DNA from: Tabrizicola sp.
GTDB lineage: Bacteria; Pseudomonadota; Alphaproteobacteria; Rhodobacterales; Rhodobacteraceae
Direction of reading: 5' to 3'
Assembly (NCBI RefSeq): GCF_016792905.1
Contig: NZ_JAEULP010000030.1
Coordinates: 1-45,800 of the forward strand
DNA: 45,800 nt
Under the pieces are notes generated by a model, which worked only from the letters and a program-made list of their open reading frames with translations, ran no database searches and was not told where the DNA came from. Below are positions 24,841 through 33,615 of this stretch, in pieces. The translations under genes were made by a program, and so were the position numbers. Numbering within the stretch: position 1 is the first letter of the stretch; each line of letters starts with the position of its first letter.

Positions 24841-26382
24841 ATGGGGAGAATGGCAATGGCGGGGTTCCGCGGCAGGGTTCTTGTGGTCGACGACCACAAG
24901 CAGACCCGCCTGAAAATGACACTGGCGGTCCGCAATCTTGGCCACGATGTCGAGGAAGCGCCGGATGGTGCAGCGGCTCTCGGGCGCCTTGCCCAGGGCG
25001 GCATCGACATGGTCGTGCTCGACATCGTCATGCCGGGAATGGACGGCTTTCAGGTCTTGCAGGCGATGAAGGCCGACACTGCCTTGCGCGACGTGCCAGT
25101 CATCGTGATCTCCTCGCTTGAGGAAATGGACGATGTCGTCAAGGCCATCGAACTGGGGGCCGAGGATTTCCTGACCAAGTCCTTCGACATCGTCCTTTTG
25201 CGGGCGCGCATCAACGCGGGGCTGGAACGCAAGCGCCTGCGCGACAAGGAGCTGGAGTATCTGCGCCAGGTCGACCGGCTGGCAAGCGCATCGCGTATGG
25301 TCGAGGGCAAGGGTTTCGATCCGTCACGGCTTGGGCTGGACGACATTTCGCGCCGCGACGACGCGCTGGGCAACCTCAGCCGCGTCTTCGTGACCATGGC
25401 GAGCGAGGTCTACCGCCGGGAACAGAACCTGCGCAGGACGATCAGCCTCCTCAAGGGCGGGTTCCTGCTGCTGCTGATCGGCGCGCTGTGGGGGGTGATC
25501 CCGTCCCTGTCGCGCATCGTCATGCAAGAGGGCCTCAGCCCGTTCGGTGTCATATTCTGGACGCTCTGGTGCAGCGCCACGATCATGATCTTCCTCTCGA
25601 TCGTGTCCGGGCAGTACCCGGGCCGAAGCCGTGCCGACCTCGCGCGATATGGCCTGATCGGCCTGATCGGCGGGGCGCTTCCACAGATGACGTTGTTCTG
25701 GGTCGCCGAAAACCTGCCGGCCATGGTGATCTCGATCATCCTGGCGGTCGAGAGCTTCATCGTGTTCGCTGTGGCTGCACTGATCGGGCTGGAGGCCCCC
25801 AGTCTTAAGCGGTTCATCGGACTGAGCCTCGGCCTTGTCTGTGTTCTGATGATCATCCTGCCCGGCGGCGGCGCAATTGGGTCCCACGGCTGGATCTGGA
25901 TTCTGGCGGCGCTCCTGGTTCCCGCTTTTTACGCGGCCGAAGGCCTTATGATCGCCTCTTTGCCCGAGACGGCCTCCGGCGCGATCGGCACAACGACCGG
26001 CATCGTCGTTGCATCGGCGCTGATTGCCACTCCCATCTCGGTGCTGAGTGGCTCGTTCATCCCCGTGAACGAAGTCATCAACGGCGTTGGCTGGGCCTTT
26101 CTCCTCATCGCCGCAATGAGCGCGACGAGCATGGTGCTGTCGGTGATCGCGGTCCGCACCACCGGGGCCGTCTTTACCAGCCAGGTCGGCTATGCCGCGA
26201 CCGGCGGAGGCATCATCTGGAGCATCATCCTTCTGGGCGAACATATGACGGGTTGGATCGCCGCCGCGATTGCCTGCCTGATTTCGGGCGTGGCGCTGGT
26301 CATGCCCAAAGCATACGGGGACGATGACGAGGAGCACGTTTTTCTCGCAGATCCCGCGCCCGACACCCGCGCAGCGAAATAG
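24841..26382 (+). CDS. Receiver domain fused to an EamA/DMT-family transporter
   Basis: A 513-residue protein with two unrelated parts. Residues about 10-130 form a CheY-like receiver with RVLVVDDHKQT (acid pair), the phosphoacceptor D61 in VVLDIVMPGMDG, VIVISSLEE (Ser/Thr switch) and K113 in FLTKSFD. A linker of about 80 residues, charged and helical, follows. Residues about 205-490 form ten hydrophobic segments of the drug/metabolite transporter type (LLLIGALWGVIPSLSRIVMQ, GALPQMTLFWVAENLPA, MSATSMVLSVIAVRTTGAVF). It lies 12 bp after the hybrid kinase. The obvious reading is a transporter whose activity is set directly by phosphorylation rather than through transcription. Start 24856, with GGGGAG seven bases upstream, is an alternative. 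Confidence 0.9.
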   Translation: MGRMAMAGFRGRVLVVDDHKQTRLKMTLAVRNLGHDVEEAPDGAAALGRLAQGGIDMVVLDIVMPGMDGFQVLQAMKADTALRDVPVIVISSLEEMDDVVKAIELGAEDFLTKSFDIVLLRARINAGLERKRLRDKELEYLRQVDRLASASRMVEGKGFDPSRLGLDDISRRDDALGNLSRVFVTMASEVYRREQNLRRTISLLKGGFLLLLIGALWGVIPSLSRIVMQEGLSPFGVIFWTLWCSATIMIFLSIVSGQYPGRSRADLARYGLIGLIGGALPQMTLFWVAENLPAMVISIILAVESFIVFAVAALIGLEAPSLKRFIGLSLGLVCVLMIILPGGGAIGSHGWIWILAALLVPAFYAAEGLMIASLPETASGAIGTTTGIVVASALIATPISVLSGSFIPVNEVINGVGWAFLLIAAMSATSMVLSVIAVRTTGAVFTSQVGYAATGGGIIWSIILLGEHMTGWIAAAIACLISGVALVMPKAYGDDDEEHVFLADPAPDTRAAK

Positions 26383-26713
26383 GCGTCGGCCAGACGCGTG
26401 TCGGGGCAAACCCGACGGTGGGCGACATGCCCGCCGTTCAGGTGGTGGGAAGATCCCGTGGCGTCTTGGCGACACCAAGGGCAGCGACGAACCAATGCGG
26501 TTTTCCGTCGCCGCCCTGCCAGGAGCCACTGCGACTGGTTTCCCAAGGTCTTCCTCTCTGCCATCGCCCTCGCTGCAACCGACATGCTCTGGTCGTGATG
26601 CAAGAACGGGTCCTGACCCTTGGGCGTGGGACGGTGTCCGATCTTCCTGGTCGCGACGGGAGTCGGGCAGAACCCTGACCTGCGATGGGGGCGCGGGGTG
26701 GAGGTGGGCCCTG
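26383..26713. other. Intergenic region upstream of rpsD
   Basis: There is no gene with recognisable homology. A stem GTCGGG-GCAAA-CCCGAC lies at 26400-26416, shortly after the transporter stop, and may help end that operon although no T-run follows. The remainder contains only short frames without family resemblance. The stretch is GC-rich and lacks repeats. Confidence 0.4.
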
Positions 26714-26741
26714 TTGACTCCCCCGGTTTTGCCTCTATAAG
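26714..26741 (+). promoter_or_regulatory. Sigma-70-type promoter of rpsD
   Basis: TTGACT (26714-26719) and TATAAG (26736-26741) are separated by 16 bp, close to the housekeeping consensus and the best promoter-like pair in this gap. Transcription would begin near 26748, giving an rpsD leader of about 115 nt that contains the hairpins described separately. Confidence 0.65.
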
Positions 26742-26750
26742 CCCAACCGT

Positions 26751-26774
26751 CCCGGAAGCGATTCCGGGGCTTTT
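26751..26774 (+). terminator. Terminator-like hairpin in the rpsD leader
   Basis: CCCGGAA-GCGA-TTCCGGG forms a 7-bp stem followed by GCTTTT. It may simply end transcription from upstream. Because the best promoter lies before it, it may instead be an attenuator within the rpsD leader. A second small hairpin CCCC-GCAA-GGGG (26791-26802) with a GNRA loop follows. Confidence 0.55.
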
Positions 26775-26864
26775 CATTGGTGTTGGTGGCCCCCGCAAGG
26801 GGATGCCTGTCGGGCCGCAAGGTCAGAGGACAACGCCCTTCGACAACATAGAAGGAGATCAGCG

Positions 26865-27485
26865 GTGACCAAACGCACCTCTGCCAAGTACAAGATCGAC
26901 CGCCGCATGGGCGAGAACATCTGGGGCCGTCCGAAGTCCCCGATCAACAAGCGCGAGTACGGTCCGGGCCAGCACGGCCAGCGCCGGAAGAACAAGCTGT
27001 CGGACTTCGGGACGCAGCTGCGCGCCAAGCAGAAGCTGAAAGGCTACTACGGCGACCTGACCGAAAAGCAGTTCCGCAAGATCTATGGCGAAGCCGAGCG
27101 TGTGCGCGGCGACACCGGCGAGATGCTGATCGGCCTGCTGGAGCGCCGCCTGGACGCGGTGGTCTACCGCGCCAAGTTCGTCCCGACGATCTTCGCTGCC
27201 CGCCAGTTCGTGAACCACGGGCATGTCCTGGTGAACGGCAAGCGGGTGAACATCGCGTCCTACCGTGTGTCGGAAGGCGACGTGATTTCCGTCCGCGAAA
27301 AGTCGCGCCAGATGGCGGCCATCGTCGAGGCGATTGCCCTGACCGAGCGGGACGTGCCTGACTATCTGGAAGTCGACACCCACAAGCTGACCGCGAAGTT
27401 CGTCCGCACCCCGGGCCTGGGCGACGTGCCCTATCCGGTGCAGATGGAACCGAACCTGGTCGTCGAATACTACGCCAAGAACTGA
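26865..27485 (+). CDS. rpsD: 30S ribosomal protein S4
   Basis: A 206-residue product with a GTG start and GAAGGAGA ribosome site. The N-terminus is [20 protein letters not shown], and the body has the S4 signature ([20 protein letters not shown]) and the S4 RNA-binding domain ([20 protein letters not shown]). It binds 16S rRNA early in 30S assembly. In enterobacteria S4 also represses its own operon. Here it is a single gene with its own promoter and a strong terminator after it, the usual arrangement in alphaproteobacteria. Confidence 0.98.
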   Translation: MTKRTSAKYKIDRRMGENIWGRPKSPINKREYGPGQHGQRRKNKLSDFGTQLRAKQKLKGYYGDLTEKQFRKIYGEAERVRGDTGEMLIGLLERRLDAVVYRAKFVPTIFAARQFVNHGHVLVNGKRVNIASYRVSEGDVISVREKSRQMAAIVEAIALTERDVPDYLEVDTHKLTAKFVRTPGLGDVPYPVQMEPNLVVEYYAKN

Positions 27486-27510
27486 TCCCTGCCCCTTGTC
27501 GGCAGAGCAG

Positions 27511-27538
27511 GGGCCCGCCACATCCGGCGGGCCCTTTT
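27511..27538 (+). terminator. Rho-independent terminator after rpsD
   Basis: GGGCCCGCC-ACATCC-GGCGGGCCC is a perfect 9-bp stem followed by TTTT. It ends 17 bp before the next start. Confidence 0.9.
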
Positions 27539-27555
27539 CATTTCCGGAGCCCGAT

Positions 27556-28089
27556 ATGCCAGAAAGACCCTCGATCGAGACCCGCTTCGAACAGGGGCTC
27601 TTTGCCAGCCGCTGGTTGATGGCGCCGATGTATCTGGGGCTGGCGGTGACGCTCGGGATGCTGACGGTGATCTTCGTCAAGGAGCTGGTCCACTACCTGC
27701 CGCAGGTGCTGGAGCTGACGGCGGAGAAGATGATCCTGGTCGCGCTGACCATGATCGACCTGACGCTGGCGGCGAACCTTTTGCTGATCGTCATGTTCTC
27801 GGGCTACGAAAGCTTTGTCTCGAAGTTCGACATTGACGTGGGCGAGGACCGGCCGGGCTGGATGGGCAAGGTCGATTTCGGCGGGTTGAAGATGAAGCTG
27901 ATCGCTTCGATCGTTGCGATTTCGGGGATCCACCTGCTGAAGCGGTTCATGGAGATCAGCGACCTGGAGACCGCGACGACCTTTGGCGAGACCGAGATGT
28001 TCTGGCTGGTGGTGATCCATCTGACCTTCGTCGCCTCGGGCGTGCTGATGGCGCTGATGGACTGGTTGCAGGCCCGGTCGTTGAAATAG
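27556..28089 (+). CDS. UPF0114/YqhA-family membrane protein
   Basis: A 177-residue inner-membrane protein with four hydrophobic segments. The family pattern is seen in FASRWLMAPMYLGLAVTLGM, EKMILVALTMIDLTLAANLL, MFSGYESFVSKFDI and KLIASIVAISGIHLLKRFME. The family is widespread in proteobacteria and its molecular role is not established. It precedes homospermidine synthase by 10 bp and is likely co-transcribed with it. Confidence 0.88.
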   Translation: MPERPSIETRFEQGLFASRWLMAPMYLGLAVTLGMLTVIFVKELVHYLPQVLELTAEKMILVALTMIDLTLAANLLLIVMFSGYESFVSKFDIDVGEDRPGWMGKVDFGGLKMKLIASIVAISGIHLLKRFMEISDLETATTFGETEMFWLVVIHLTFVASGVLMALMDWLQARSLK

Positions 28090-28099
28090 GGAGACAGCG

Positions 28100-29515
28100 A
28101 TGACCCATACCGTCCACGCCCGCATCGCGGGCGCGCTGGTGATGATCGGCTTCGGGTCGATCGGCCGGGGGACGTTGCCGCTGATCGAACGGCACATCGG
28201 TTTCGACCGGGGGCAGTTCACGGTGATCGAACCGTCGGATGAGTTTGCGCATCTCCTGCACCAGCGGGACATCCGGCATCTGCAGGTGGCGCTGACCGCG
28301 GAGAACTTTGCCGAGGTTCTCCGGCCGCTGTTCCCTGAGGGGCGGGGAATGATCGTCAACCTGTCGGTGGACGTGGATTCGATCGAGCTGATGAAATTGG
28401 CGCAGGAGATCGGGGTCCAGTACATCGACACGGTGGTGGAGCCCTGGCCGGGGTTCTACTTCGGCTCGACCCTGCCGAATGCCGAGCGGACGAACTATCC
28501 GCTGCGGGAACGGGTGCGGGATTTGGGCAAGGCCTATGTCGGCGGGCCGACGGCGGTGTCCTGCTGCGGGGCCAATCCGGGGATGGTGTCGTGGCTGCTG
28601 AAGGAGGCGCTTCTGCGGCTGGCGGCGGATACCGGGGTGGCGGCTGATCCACGGACGCGCGAGGGCTGGGCTGGGCTGATGCAGGGGCTGGGGGTCAAGG
28701 GCATCCATATCGCCGAGCGTGACACGCAGGTGTCGGCGCGGCCCAAGCCCGCCGGGGTCTTCGTAAACACCTGGTCGGTGGATGGCCTCTTGTCCGAAGG
28801 CTACCAGCCCGCCGAACTGGGCTGGGGCACGCATGAGAAGTCGCTGCCGCCGCAAGGTCATGCCTTCGAGCACGGGCCGGGCTATGCGATCTGGATCGAC
28901 CGCCCCGGCGCGGATACAAGGGTGCGCAGCTGGTGCCCGGATGTCGGCCAGCAATACGGGCTGGTCATTACCCACAACGAGGCATTGTCGATCCCGGACT
29001 ATTATACGGTCTGGGATGGCGCTGACGCGCTTTATCGCCCGACCTGCCACTACGCCTATCACCCCAGCAATGACGCGATCCTCAGCCTCTATGAGATGAA
29101 CGGGGCCGGACAACGCCAGCCGGAGAGCCATATCCTGACGGTCGAGGAAATCACCGCCGGGGGCGATGATCTGGGCGTGTTCCTTTATGGCCATGCGAAA
29201 GGCGCGATGTGGTATGGCTCGCGGCTGTCCTGCGAGGAGGCTCGGCGGCTGGCCCCCTGGCAGAACGCGACGGGGATGCAGGTGACATCCGCCGTGCTGG
29301 CGGCGATGGTCTGGGCGGCGGAGAACCCGAAGGAAGGCTTTGTCGAGGCGGACGAGATGGACCATGTCCGCTGCCTTGAGGTCCAGCGCCCCTACCTGGG
29401 CCGGATCGAATGCCACTACACCGACTGGACGCCCTTGCAAAACCGGATCAACCGCTTTGCCGAGGATCGGGACGAGGACGACCCTTGGCAGTTCACCAAC
29501 TTCCTTGCGGTCTGA
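28100..29515 (+). CDS. hss: Homospermidine synthase
   Basis: A 471-residue NAD-dependent enzyme that makes sym-homospermidine from putrescine. ALVMIGFGSIGRGTLPLIER is the dinucleotide-binding start, and QYIDTVVEPWPGFYFGS, GPTAVSCCGANPGMVSWLLK and SHILTVEEITAGGDDLGVFL are strongly conserved in bacterial Hss. It is full length (about 470-480 in relatives). A GGGAGA ribosome site precedes the ATG. Alphaproteobacteria commonly use homospermidine as their main triamine. Its presence is notable beside a dead polyamine-type importer elsewhere in the window. Confidence 0.95.
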   Translation: MTHTVHARIAGALVMIGFGSIGRGTLPLIERHIGFDRGQFTVIEPSDEFAHLLHQRDIRHLQVALTAENFAEVLRPLFPEGRGMIVNLSVDVDSIELMKLAQEIGVQYIDTVVEPWPGFYFGSTLPNAERTNYPLRERVRDLGKAYVGGPTAVSCCGANPGMVSWLLKEALLRLAADTGVAADPRTREGWAGLMQGLGVKGIHIAERDTQVSARPKPAGVFVNTWSVDGLLSEGYQPAELGWGTHEKSLPPQGHAFEHGPGYAIWIDRPGADTRVRSWCPDVGQQYGLVITHNEALSIPDYYTVWDGADALYRPTCHYAYHPSNDAILSLYEMNGAGQRQPESHILTVEEITAGGDDLGVFLYGHAKGAMWYGSRLSCEEARRLAPWQNATGMQVTSAVLAAMVWAAENPKEGFVEADEMDHVRCLEVQRPYLGRIECHYTDWTPLQNRINRFAEDRDEDDPWQFTNFLAV

Positions 29516-29605
29516 TCCGGGGCGGTGTCACGGTCGCAGCACCGGACGGAACCCTCTGGCCATGTGCGCTTCAGGCGGGTAAACGGGGCCTGCACCCCGG
29601 GGGCC

Positions 29606-30694
29606 ATGATGAACGACCAGATCAAGCCGCAGCCAGGCATCCTTGACATCGCTCTTTACGAGGGCGGCAAGGCACATGTGGCGGGCGTGGCCAATGTGGT
29701 GAAACTTTCGTCGAACGAAAACCCGTTCGGGCCCTCGGACAAGAGCAAGGAAGCCTTTGCCCGCACGGTCCACAGCCTGCACCGCTATCCCGTCACCGAC
29801 CACGCCGACCTGCGCGCCGCGATTGCCGAGGTGCACGGGCTGGACGCGGCCCGCATCATCTGCGGGGCGGGCTCGGACGAGATCATCACCTTCCTCTGCC
29901 AGGCCTATGCCGGGCCGCGCGACGAAGTGGTGTTCACCGAGCACGGCTTCCTGATGTACCGCATCTCGACGATGGCCGTGGGTGCGACTCCGGTCGAGGT
30001 GCAGGAGCGCGAGCGGACGGCGGATGTGGATGCGATCCTGGCCGCCTGCAACCGGCGCACGAAGCTGGTGTTCATCGCCAACCCGAACAACCCGACCGGC
30101 ACCATGATTTCCGCAGCCGAAATCGCCCGGCTGGCCGAGAACCTGCCGCCGCAAGCGCTTTTGGTGCTGGACGGGGCCTACGCCGAGTTTGTCGAGGGTT
30201 ACGACGGCGGCGCGGGGCTGGTCGATGCGCGCGACAATGTGGTGATGACGCGGACCTTCTCGAAGATATATGGCCTTGGCGGGTTGCGGATCGGCTGGGG
30301 CTACGGGCCAAAACATGTGATCGACGTGCTGAACCGGATCCGGGGGCCGTTCAACCTGTCGACGACCCAGCTTGAGACTGCCGAGGCTGCCGTTCGTGAC
30401 CAGGACTATGTCGCGAAGTGCCGCAGCGAGAACACACGGATGCGCAGCTGGCTGGCGAATGCGCTGGCCGAGATCGGCGTGCCTTCGGATACCTCGATGG
30501 CCAACTTCATTCTCGCCCGCTTCGCCAGCCAGGACGAGGCCGAGGCCTGCGATGCCTTCCTGCAGAAGCAGGGCCTGATCGTGCGGCGGGTGGCGGGCTA
30601 CAAGCTCCCGCATTGCCTGCGGATCACCATCGGGGACGAAGCCTCGTGCCGCCAGGTGGCGCATGCGGTGGCGCAGTTCAAGGGTGTCCGGTGA
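29606..30694 (+). CDS. hisC: Histidinol-phosphate/aromatic aminotransferase (HisC2-type)
   Basis: A 362-residue fold-type-I PLP enzyme. ATG at 29606 or 29609. [47 protein letters not shown] and the Lys-containing [20 protein letters not shown] are diagnostic. It is joined by a 4-nt overlap (GTGA, 30691-30694) to a prephenate/arogenate dehydrogenase gene, so its working substrate is probably prephenate or an aromatic keto acid as well as imidazole-acetol phosphate. This pairing is common in Rhodobacterales. An additional hisC elsewhere in the genome is possible. Confidence 0.93.
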   Translation: MMNDQIKPQPGILDIALYEGGKAHVAGVANVVKLSSNENPFGPSDKSKEAFARTVHSLHRYPVTDHADLRAAIAEVHGLDAARIICGAGSDEIITFLCQAYAGPRDEVVFTEHGFLMYRISTMAVGATPVEVQERERTADVDAILAACNRRTKLVFIANPNNPTGTMISAAEIARLAENLPPQALLVLDGAYAEFVEGYDGGAGLVDARDNVVMTRTFSKIYGLGGLRIGWGYGPKHVIDVLNRIRGPFNLSTTQLETAEAAVRDQDYVAKCRSENTRMRSWLANALAEIGVPSDTSMANFILARFASQDEAEACDAFLQKQGLIVRRVAGYKLPHCLRITIGDEASCRQVAHAVAQFKGVR

Positions 30695-31623
30695 AGGGTC
30701 AGGTGATCTATCCGCGCGTCGCCCTGATCGGGCTGGGGCTGATCGCCTCGTCGATGGCCCATGCGATGCGGGCGGGCGGATTGGCCGGTGAGATCGTCGG
30801 TTACGCCAAATCGGCTGAGACGCGGGCGGTGGCGAAGACGCTGTTCTGCGACCGCGTGACCGACAGCGCCGCCGAGGCGGTGCAGGGCGCCGATCTGGTG
30901 GTGCTGGCGGTTCCGGTCGGCGTGATGGGCGAGATCGCCGCCGAGATCGCGCCGCACCTGAAGCCGGGCGCGACCGTGACCGACGTTGGGTCGGTCAAGC
31001 AGGCGGTGGTCGATGCGGTGTCGCCGCACCTGCCCGAAGGGGTGCATTTCATCCCCGGGCATCCGATGGCGGGGACGGAATATTCCGGCCCTCGCTCCGG
31101 CTTTGCCACGCTGTTCCAGAACCGCTGGTGGCTGATGACCCCGCCCGAAGGCTGCGACCCGGAGGCGCTGGCGCGGTTGCGGGCGCTGATCGAAGGCATG
31201 GGAGCCAAGGTGGACACGATGGATGTGGCGCACCATGACCTTGTGGTCGCGGTCGTGAGCCATGTACCCCACGCCATCGCCTACACGATGGTGGGCGTTG
31301 CGGACCACATGCGCCGGGTTTCGCAGTCCGAGGTCATCAAGTATTCCGCCGCCGGTTTCCGCGATTTTACCCGGATCGCGGCCAGCGACCCGGTGATGTG
31401 GCGTGACGTGTTCCTGACCAACAAGGACGCGGTGCTGGATATCCTTGGCCGCTTTGCCGAGGAGCTGTTCGTGTTGCAGCGCGCGATCCGGATGGGCGAC
31501 GGCGAGCATCTGCACGCCTATTTCACCCGCACCCGCGCGATCCGGCGCGGGATCATCGAGGCCGGACAGGACACCGCCGCGCCGGATTTCGGGCGAGGCG
31601 TGCCGCCTGCGAACGAGGGCTGA
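30691..31623 (+). CDS. tyrC: Prephenate/arogenate dehydrogenase
   Basis: A 310-residue enzyme with a GTG start overlapping hisC. Its Rossmann start is [20 protein letters not shown], and [20 protein letters not shown] holds the substrate-binding His, as in the PDH family. [16 protein letters not shown] and [20 protein letters not shown] are also typical. It oxidatively decarboxylates prephenate or arogenate on the way to tyrosine. The symbol tyrC reflects the cyclohexadienyl/arogenate type and is a family-level choice; tyrA is equally used. Confidence 0.92.
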   Translation: MKGQVIYPRVALIGLGLIASSMAHAMRAGGLAGEIVGYAKSAETRAVAKTLFCDRVTDSAAEAVQGADLVVLAVPVGVMGEIAAEIAPHLKPGATVTDVGSVKQAVVDAVSPHLPEGVHFIPGHPMAGTEYSGPRSGFATLFQNRWWLMTPPEGCDPEALARLRALIEGMGAKVDTMDVAHHDLVVAVVSHVPHAIAYTMVGVADHMRRVSQSEVIKYSAAGFRDFTRIAASDPVMWRDVFLTNKDAVLDILGRFAEELFVLQRAIRMGDGEHLHAYFTRTRAIRRGIIEAGQDTAAPDFGRGVPPANEG

Positions 31624-31627
31624 GCCG

Positions 31628-32512
31628 GTGCGGCGCGGATTTCTGGCGCTGTGCCTCTGCCTGGGGCAGGGGGCCTTTGCGCAAGAGATCAACCGCTCGC
31701 CGTTGCCGCCGCCAAACCCGCGCCTGACCGTTGTCTCTGCCGCAGAAGCGCCAGCCGTCGAGGCGACCGTCGCGGCCGATGCTGCCGTCGCCCCGGAAGC
31801 CGCACTGTCGGACAGCGTTCTGGCCAGCTCCCTGCGCCCTGTGCCGCGACCCAGGGCCCTGACCGAGGGGCTGGCGGCCCTGAAGGCCGCCTCCAACGCG
31901 CCGGGGCTGGACCTGTCCGGGAAAGTGCCGGACGACGAGATCGACCTGGCGTCGATGCCGCCGCCCTCGAAGAAGGAAGAGCGGAAGAAGAAGCGTGAGG
32001 CTGCCTCGAAGAAGGGGTCGGTCTGCGGCATAGCCTCGATCAAGGGTGAGGAGATTGCGCCGATCAAGTCGAAGGTAAAGGGCTGCGGGGTCGAGGACCC
32101 GGTGGCGATCACCTCGGTCGCGGGGGTCCGGCTCAGCCAGACGGCGACGGTCGACTGCTCCATCGCCAAGGCGCTGGACCGCTGGGTGGACGAGGTCGCG
32201 CAACCGGCCTTCAACGGCAACCTCGTCGAGATGCGGGTGGCTGCGCATTACAGCTGCCGCAGCCGCAACAACATAAAGGGCGCGAAGATCAGCGAGCACG
32301 GCAAGGGCCGCGCCATCGACATCGCGGCTTTCGTCTTGTCGAACGGCAAGGTGCTGACGGTCGCCCAGAACTACAACAAGCTGCTCCGCCGCATCTACAA
32401 GGCGGGCTGCGGCTATTTCATGACCACGCTCGGCCCGGGGTCCGATGGGTACCACGAGGACCATTTCCACTTCGACGCCTCGGCCCGGAAGGGCGGGGCT
32501 TACTGCCGCTAG
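31628..32512 (+). CDS. Extensin-like family protein (secreted, probable peptidoglycan-associated)
   Basis: A 294-residue product with a GTG start 4 bp after the dehydrogenase. It has a signal peptide (RRGFLALCLCLGQGAFAQ), a low-complexity Ala/Pro-rich region to about 130 with a Lys-rich patch (KKEERKKKREAASKKG), then the extensin-like domain: VCGIASIKGEEIAPI, CSIAKALDRWVDEVAQP, HYSCRSRNNIKGAKISEHGK and YHEDHFHFDAS. The SEHGxGxAxDI and HxDHFH pattern resembles metal-dependent DD/LD-peptidases of the M15/MepA kind. Its 3' end overlaps the convergent gene by 4 nt. Confidence 0.85.
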   Translation: MRRGFLALCLCLGQGAFAQEINRSPLPPPNPRLTVVSAAEAPAVEATVAADAAVAPEAALSDSVLASSLRPVPRPRALTEGLAALKAASNAPGLDLSGKVPDDEIDLASMPPPSKKEERKKKREAASKKGSVCGIASIKGEEIAPIKSKVKGCGVEDPVAITSVAGVRLSQTATVDCSIAKALDRWVDEVAQPAFNGNLVEMRVAAHYSCRSRNNIKGAKISEHGKGRAIDIAAFVLSNGKVLTVAQNYNKLLRRIYKAGCGYFMTTLGPGSDGYHEDHFHFDASARKGGAYCR

Positions 32513-33552
32513 CCGGTCGGCGGCACCATCCGGGGCGCAGGGCCGAGCGGGAAGGGGCCGAAGCTCATCTGGCCGTCGGTGAGTTTCAAGGTCAGCGAGA
32601 GGACCGAAAGATCGGGCGACTGGGATGCCAGCGCCTGCATTCCGCGCGCGATGGTCGGGGCCATTTCGGGTTTGACCAGCCCTGCGGCGACAAGGATCGC
32701 GGGGAGCCGGTCCCAGTTGGTGATCTCGACCGTGATCTCTCCGGCGGCGAAGCCCTGGTCGTCGGCCTCGACCAGACCCTTGGCGGTGGCGGCGAGCTGG
32801 CCCCAGGCGAAGTTGAGCTGGTTGACCTCGATCCGCGTGAGATAGGGTTTCGTCTTGCGCGCATGACGGTCAAGGGGCGCGGAGAGGGTCACGAAGATGC
32901 TGCCGATCACCCGGTCCATCGTCTGGGGCAGGTCCGAGGGCGGCAGGCCCGGGATCGCCACCGCCTTGACCCTTGCGAGGAATGCGGGGTCCGGCGTCAC
33001 GTCGGCCATGTCCAGTGACAGGACATAGGTGTTTAGGGCGTCGCCCGCGCCGGGCACGTCCTCGTCAGCGCTGATCGAGGCGACGCTGCGCCCCGCCCCG
33101 ACCGTCCAGCCCGCTGTCGAACTTGCCGTCAGGCGGTTGGTTTCCAGGATTACGGCGGCAAGCGGCAGGTCCAGGGCGGGCTTGGCCCGAAAGCTCGCGC
33201 GCATGCCTTCGGAGGCCAGGGTCACCACCTGATCCGGCAGGGCCACCTCTTGGTCCGGCGGGAAGGCGGCGATGATGTGCCAGGGCTTCCAGGTCATCGC
33301 AAAGACCTGCACGAAGGGGGCGGTCCAGCCGACGGCGGCGTCGGGGTCGGCCAGGTGCAGGCCCTCGACCGTCAGATCCCAGCGGTTCGGGTAGCCTGCG
33401 ACCGTCACCCCGGTATTTTCGGCGACCAGGCCCTGACCTGCGGCATCCGCGAACCAGCTGTTCACCCCGTCGCGCACCGCGCTCCGGCCGACGTACCAGT
33501 AGCCCGACCAGAGCGCCACCAGCACCACCGAGAAGAACAGAAGCTTGCGCAT
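32509..33552 (-). CDS. DUF2125-family secreted or membrane-anchored protein
   Basis: A 347-residue product with an N-terminal signal or anchor (KLLFFSVVLVALWSGYWYVG) and then the DUF2125 pattern (GYPNRWDLTVEGLHLADP, FPPDQEVALPDQVVTL, INWDRLP-like TNWDRLPAILVAAG). DUF2125 proteins are typical of alphaproteobacteria and have an AsmA-like beta-rich look. Their role is not known. The start at 33552 is supported by the anchor position. It is convergent with the extensin-like gene and divergent from chaC. Confidence 0.85.
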   Translation of the reverse strand: MRKLLFFSVVLVALWSGYWYVGRSAVRDGVNSWFADAAGQGLVAENTGVTVAGYPNRWDLTVEGLHLADPDAAVGWTAPFVQVFAMTWKPWHIIAAFPPDQEVALPDQVVTLASEGMRASFRAKPALDLPLAAVILETNRLTASSTAGWTVGAGRSVASISADEDVPGAGDALNTYVLSLDMADVTPDPAFLARVKAVAIPGLPPSDLPQTMDRVIGSIFVTLSAPLDRHARKTKPYLTRIEVNQLNFAWGQLAATAKGLVEADDQGFAAGEITVEITNWDRLPAILVAAGLVKPEMAPTIARGMQALASQSPDLSVLSLTLKLTDGQMSFGPFPLGPAPRMVPPTG

Positions 33553-33615
33553 CTTGCGGCCCTTTTCATTGCCCGTCCGCCGGTGTTTACAGGGCGGATC
33601 GCAACAGGGCCAGTC

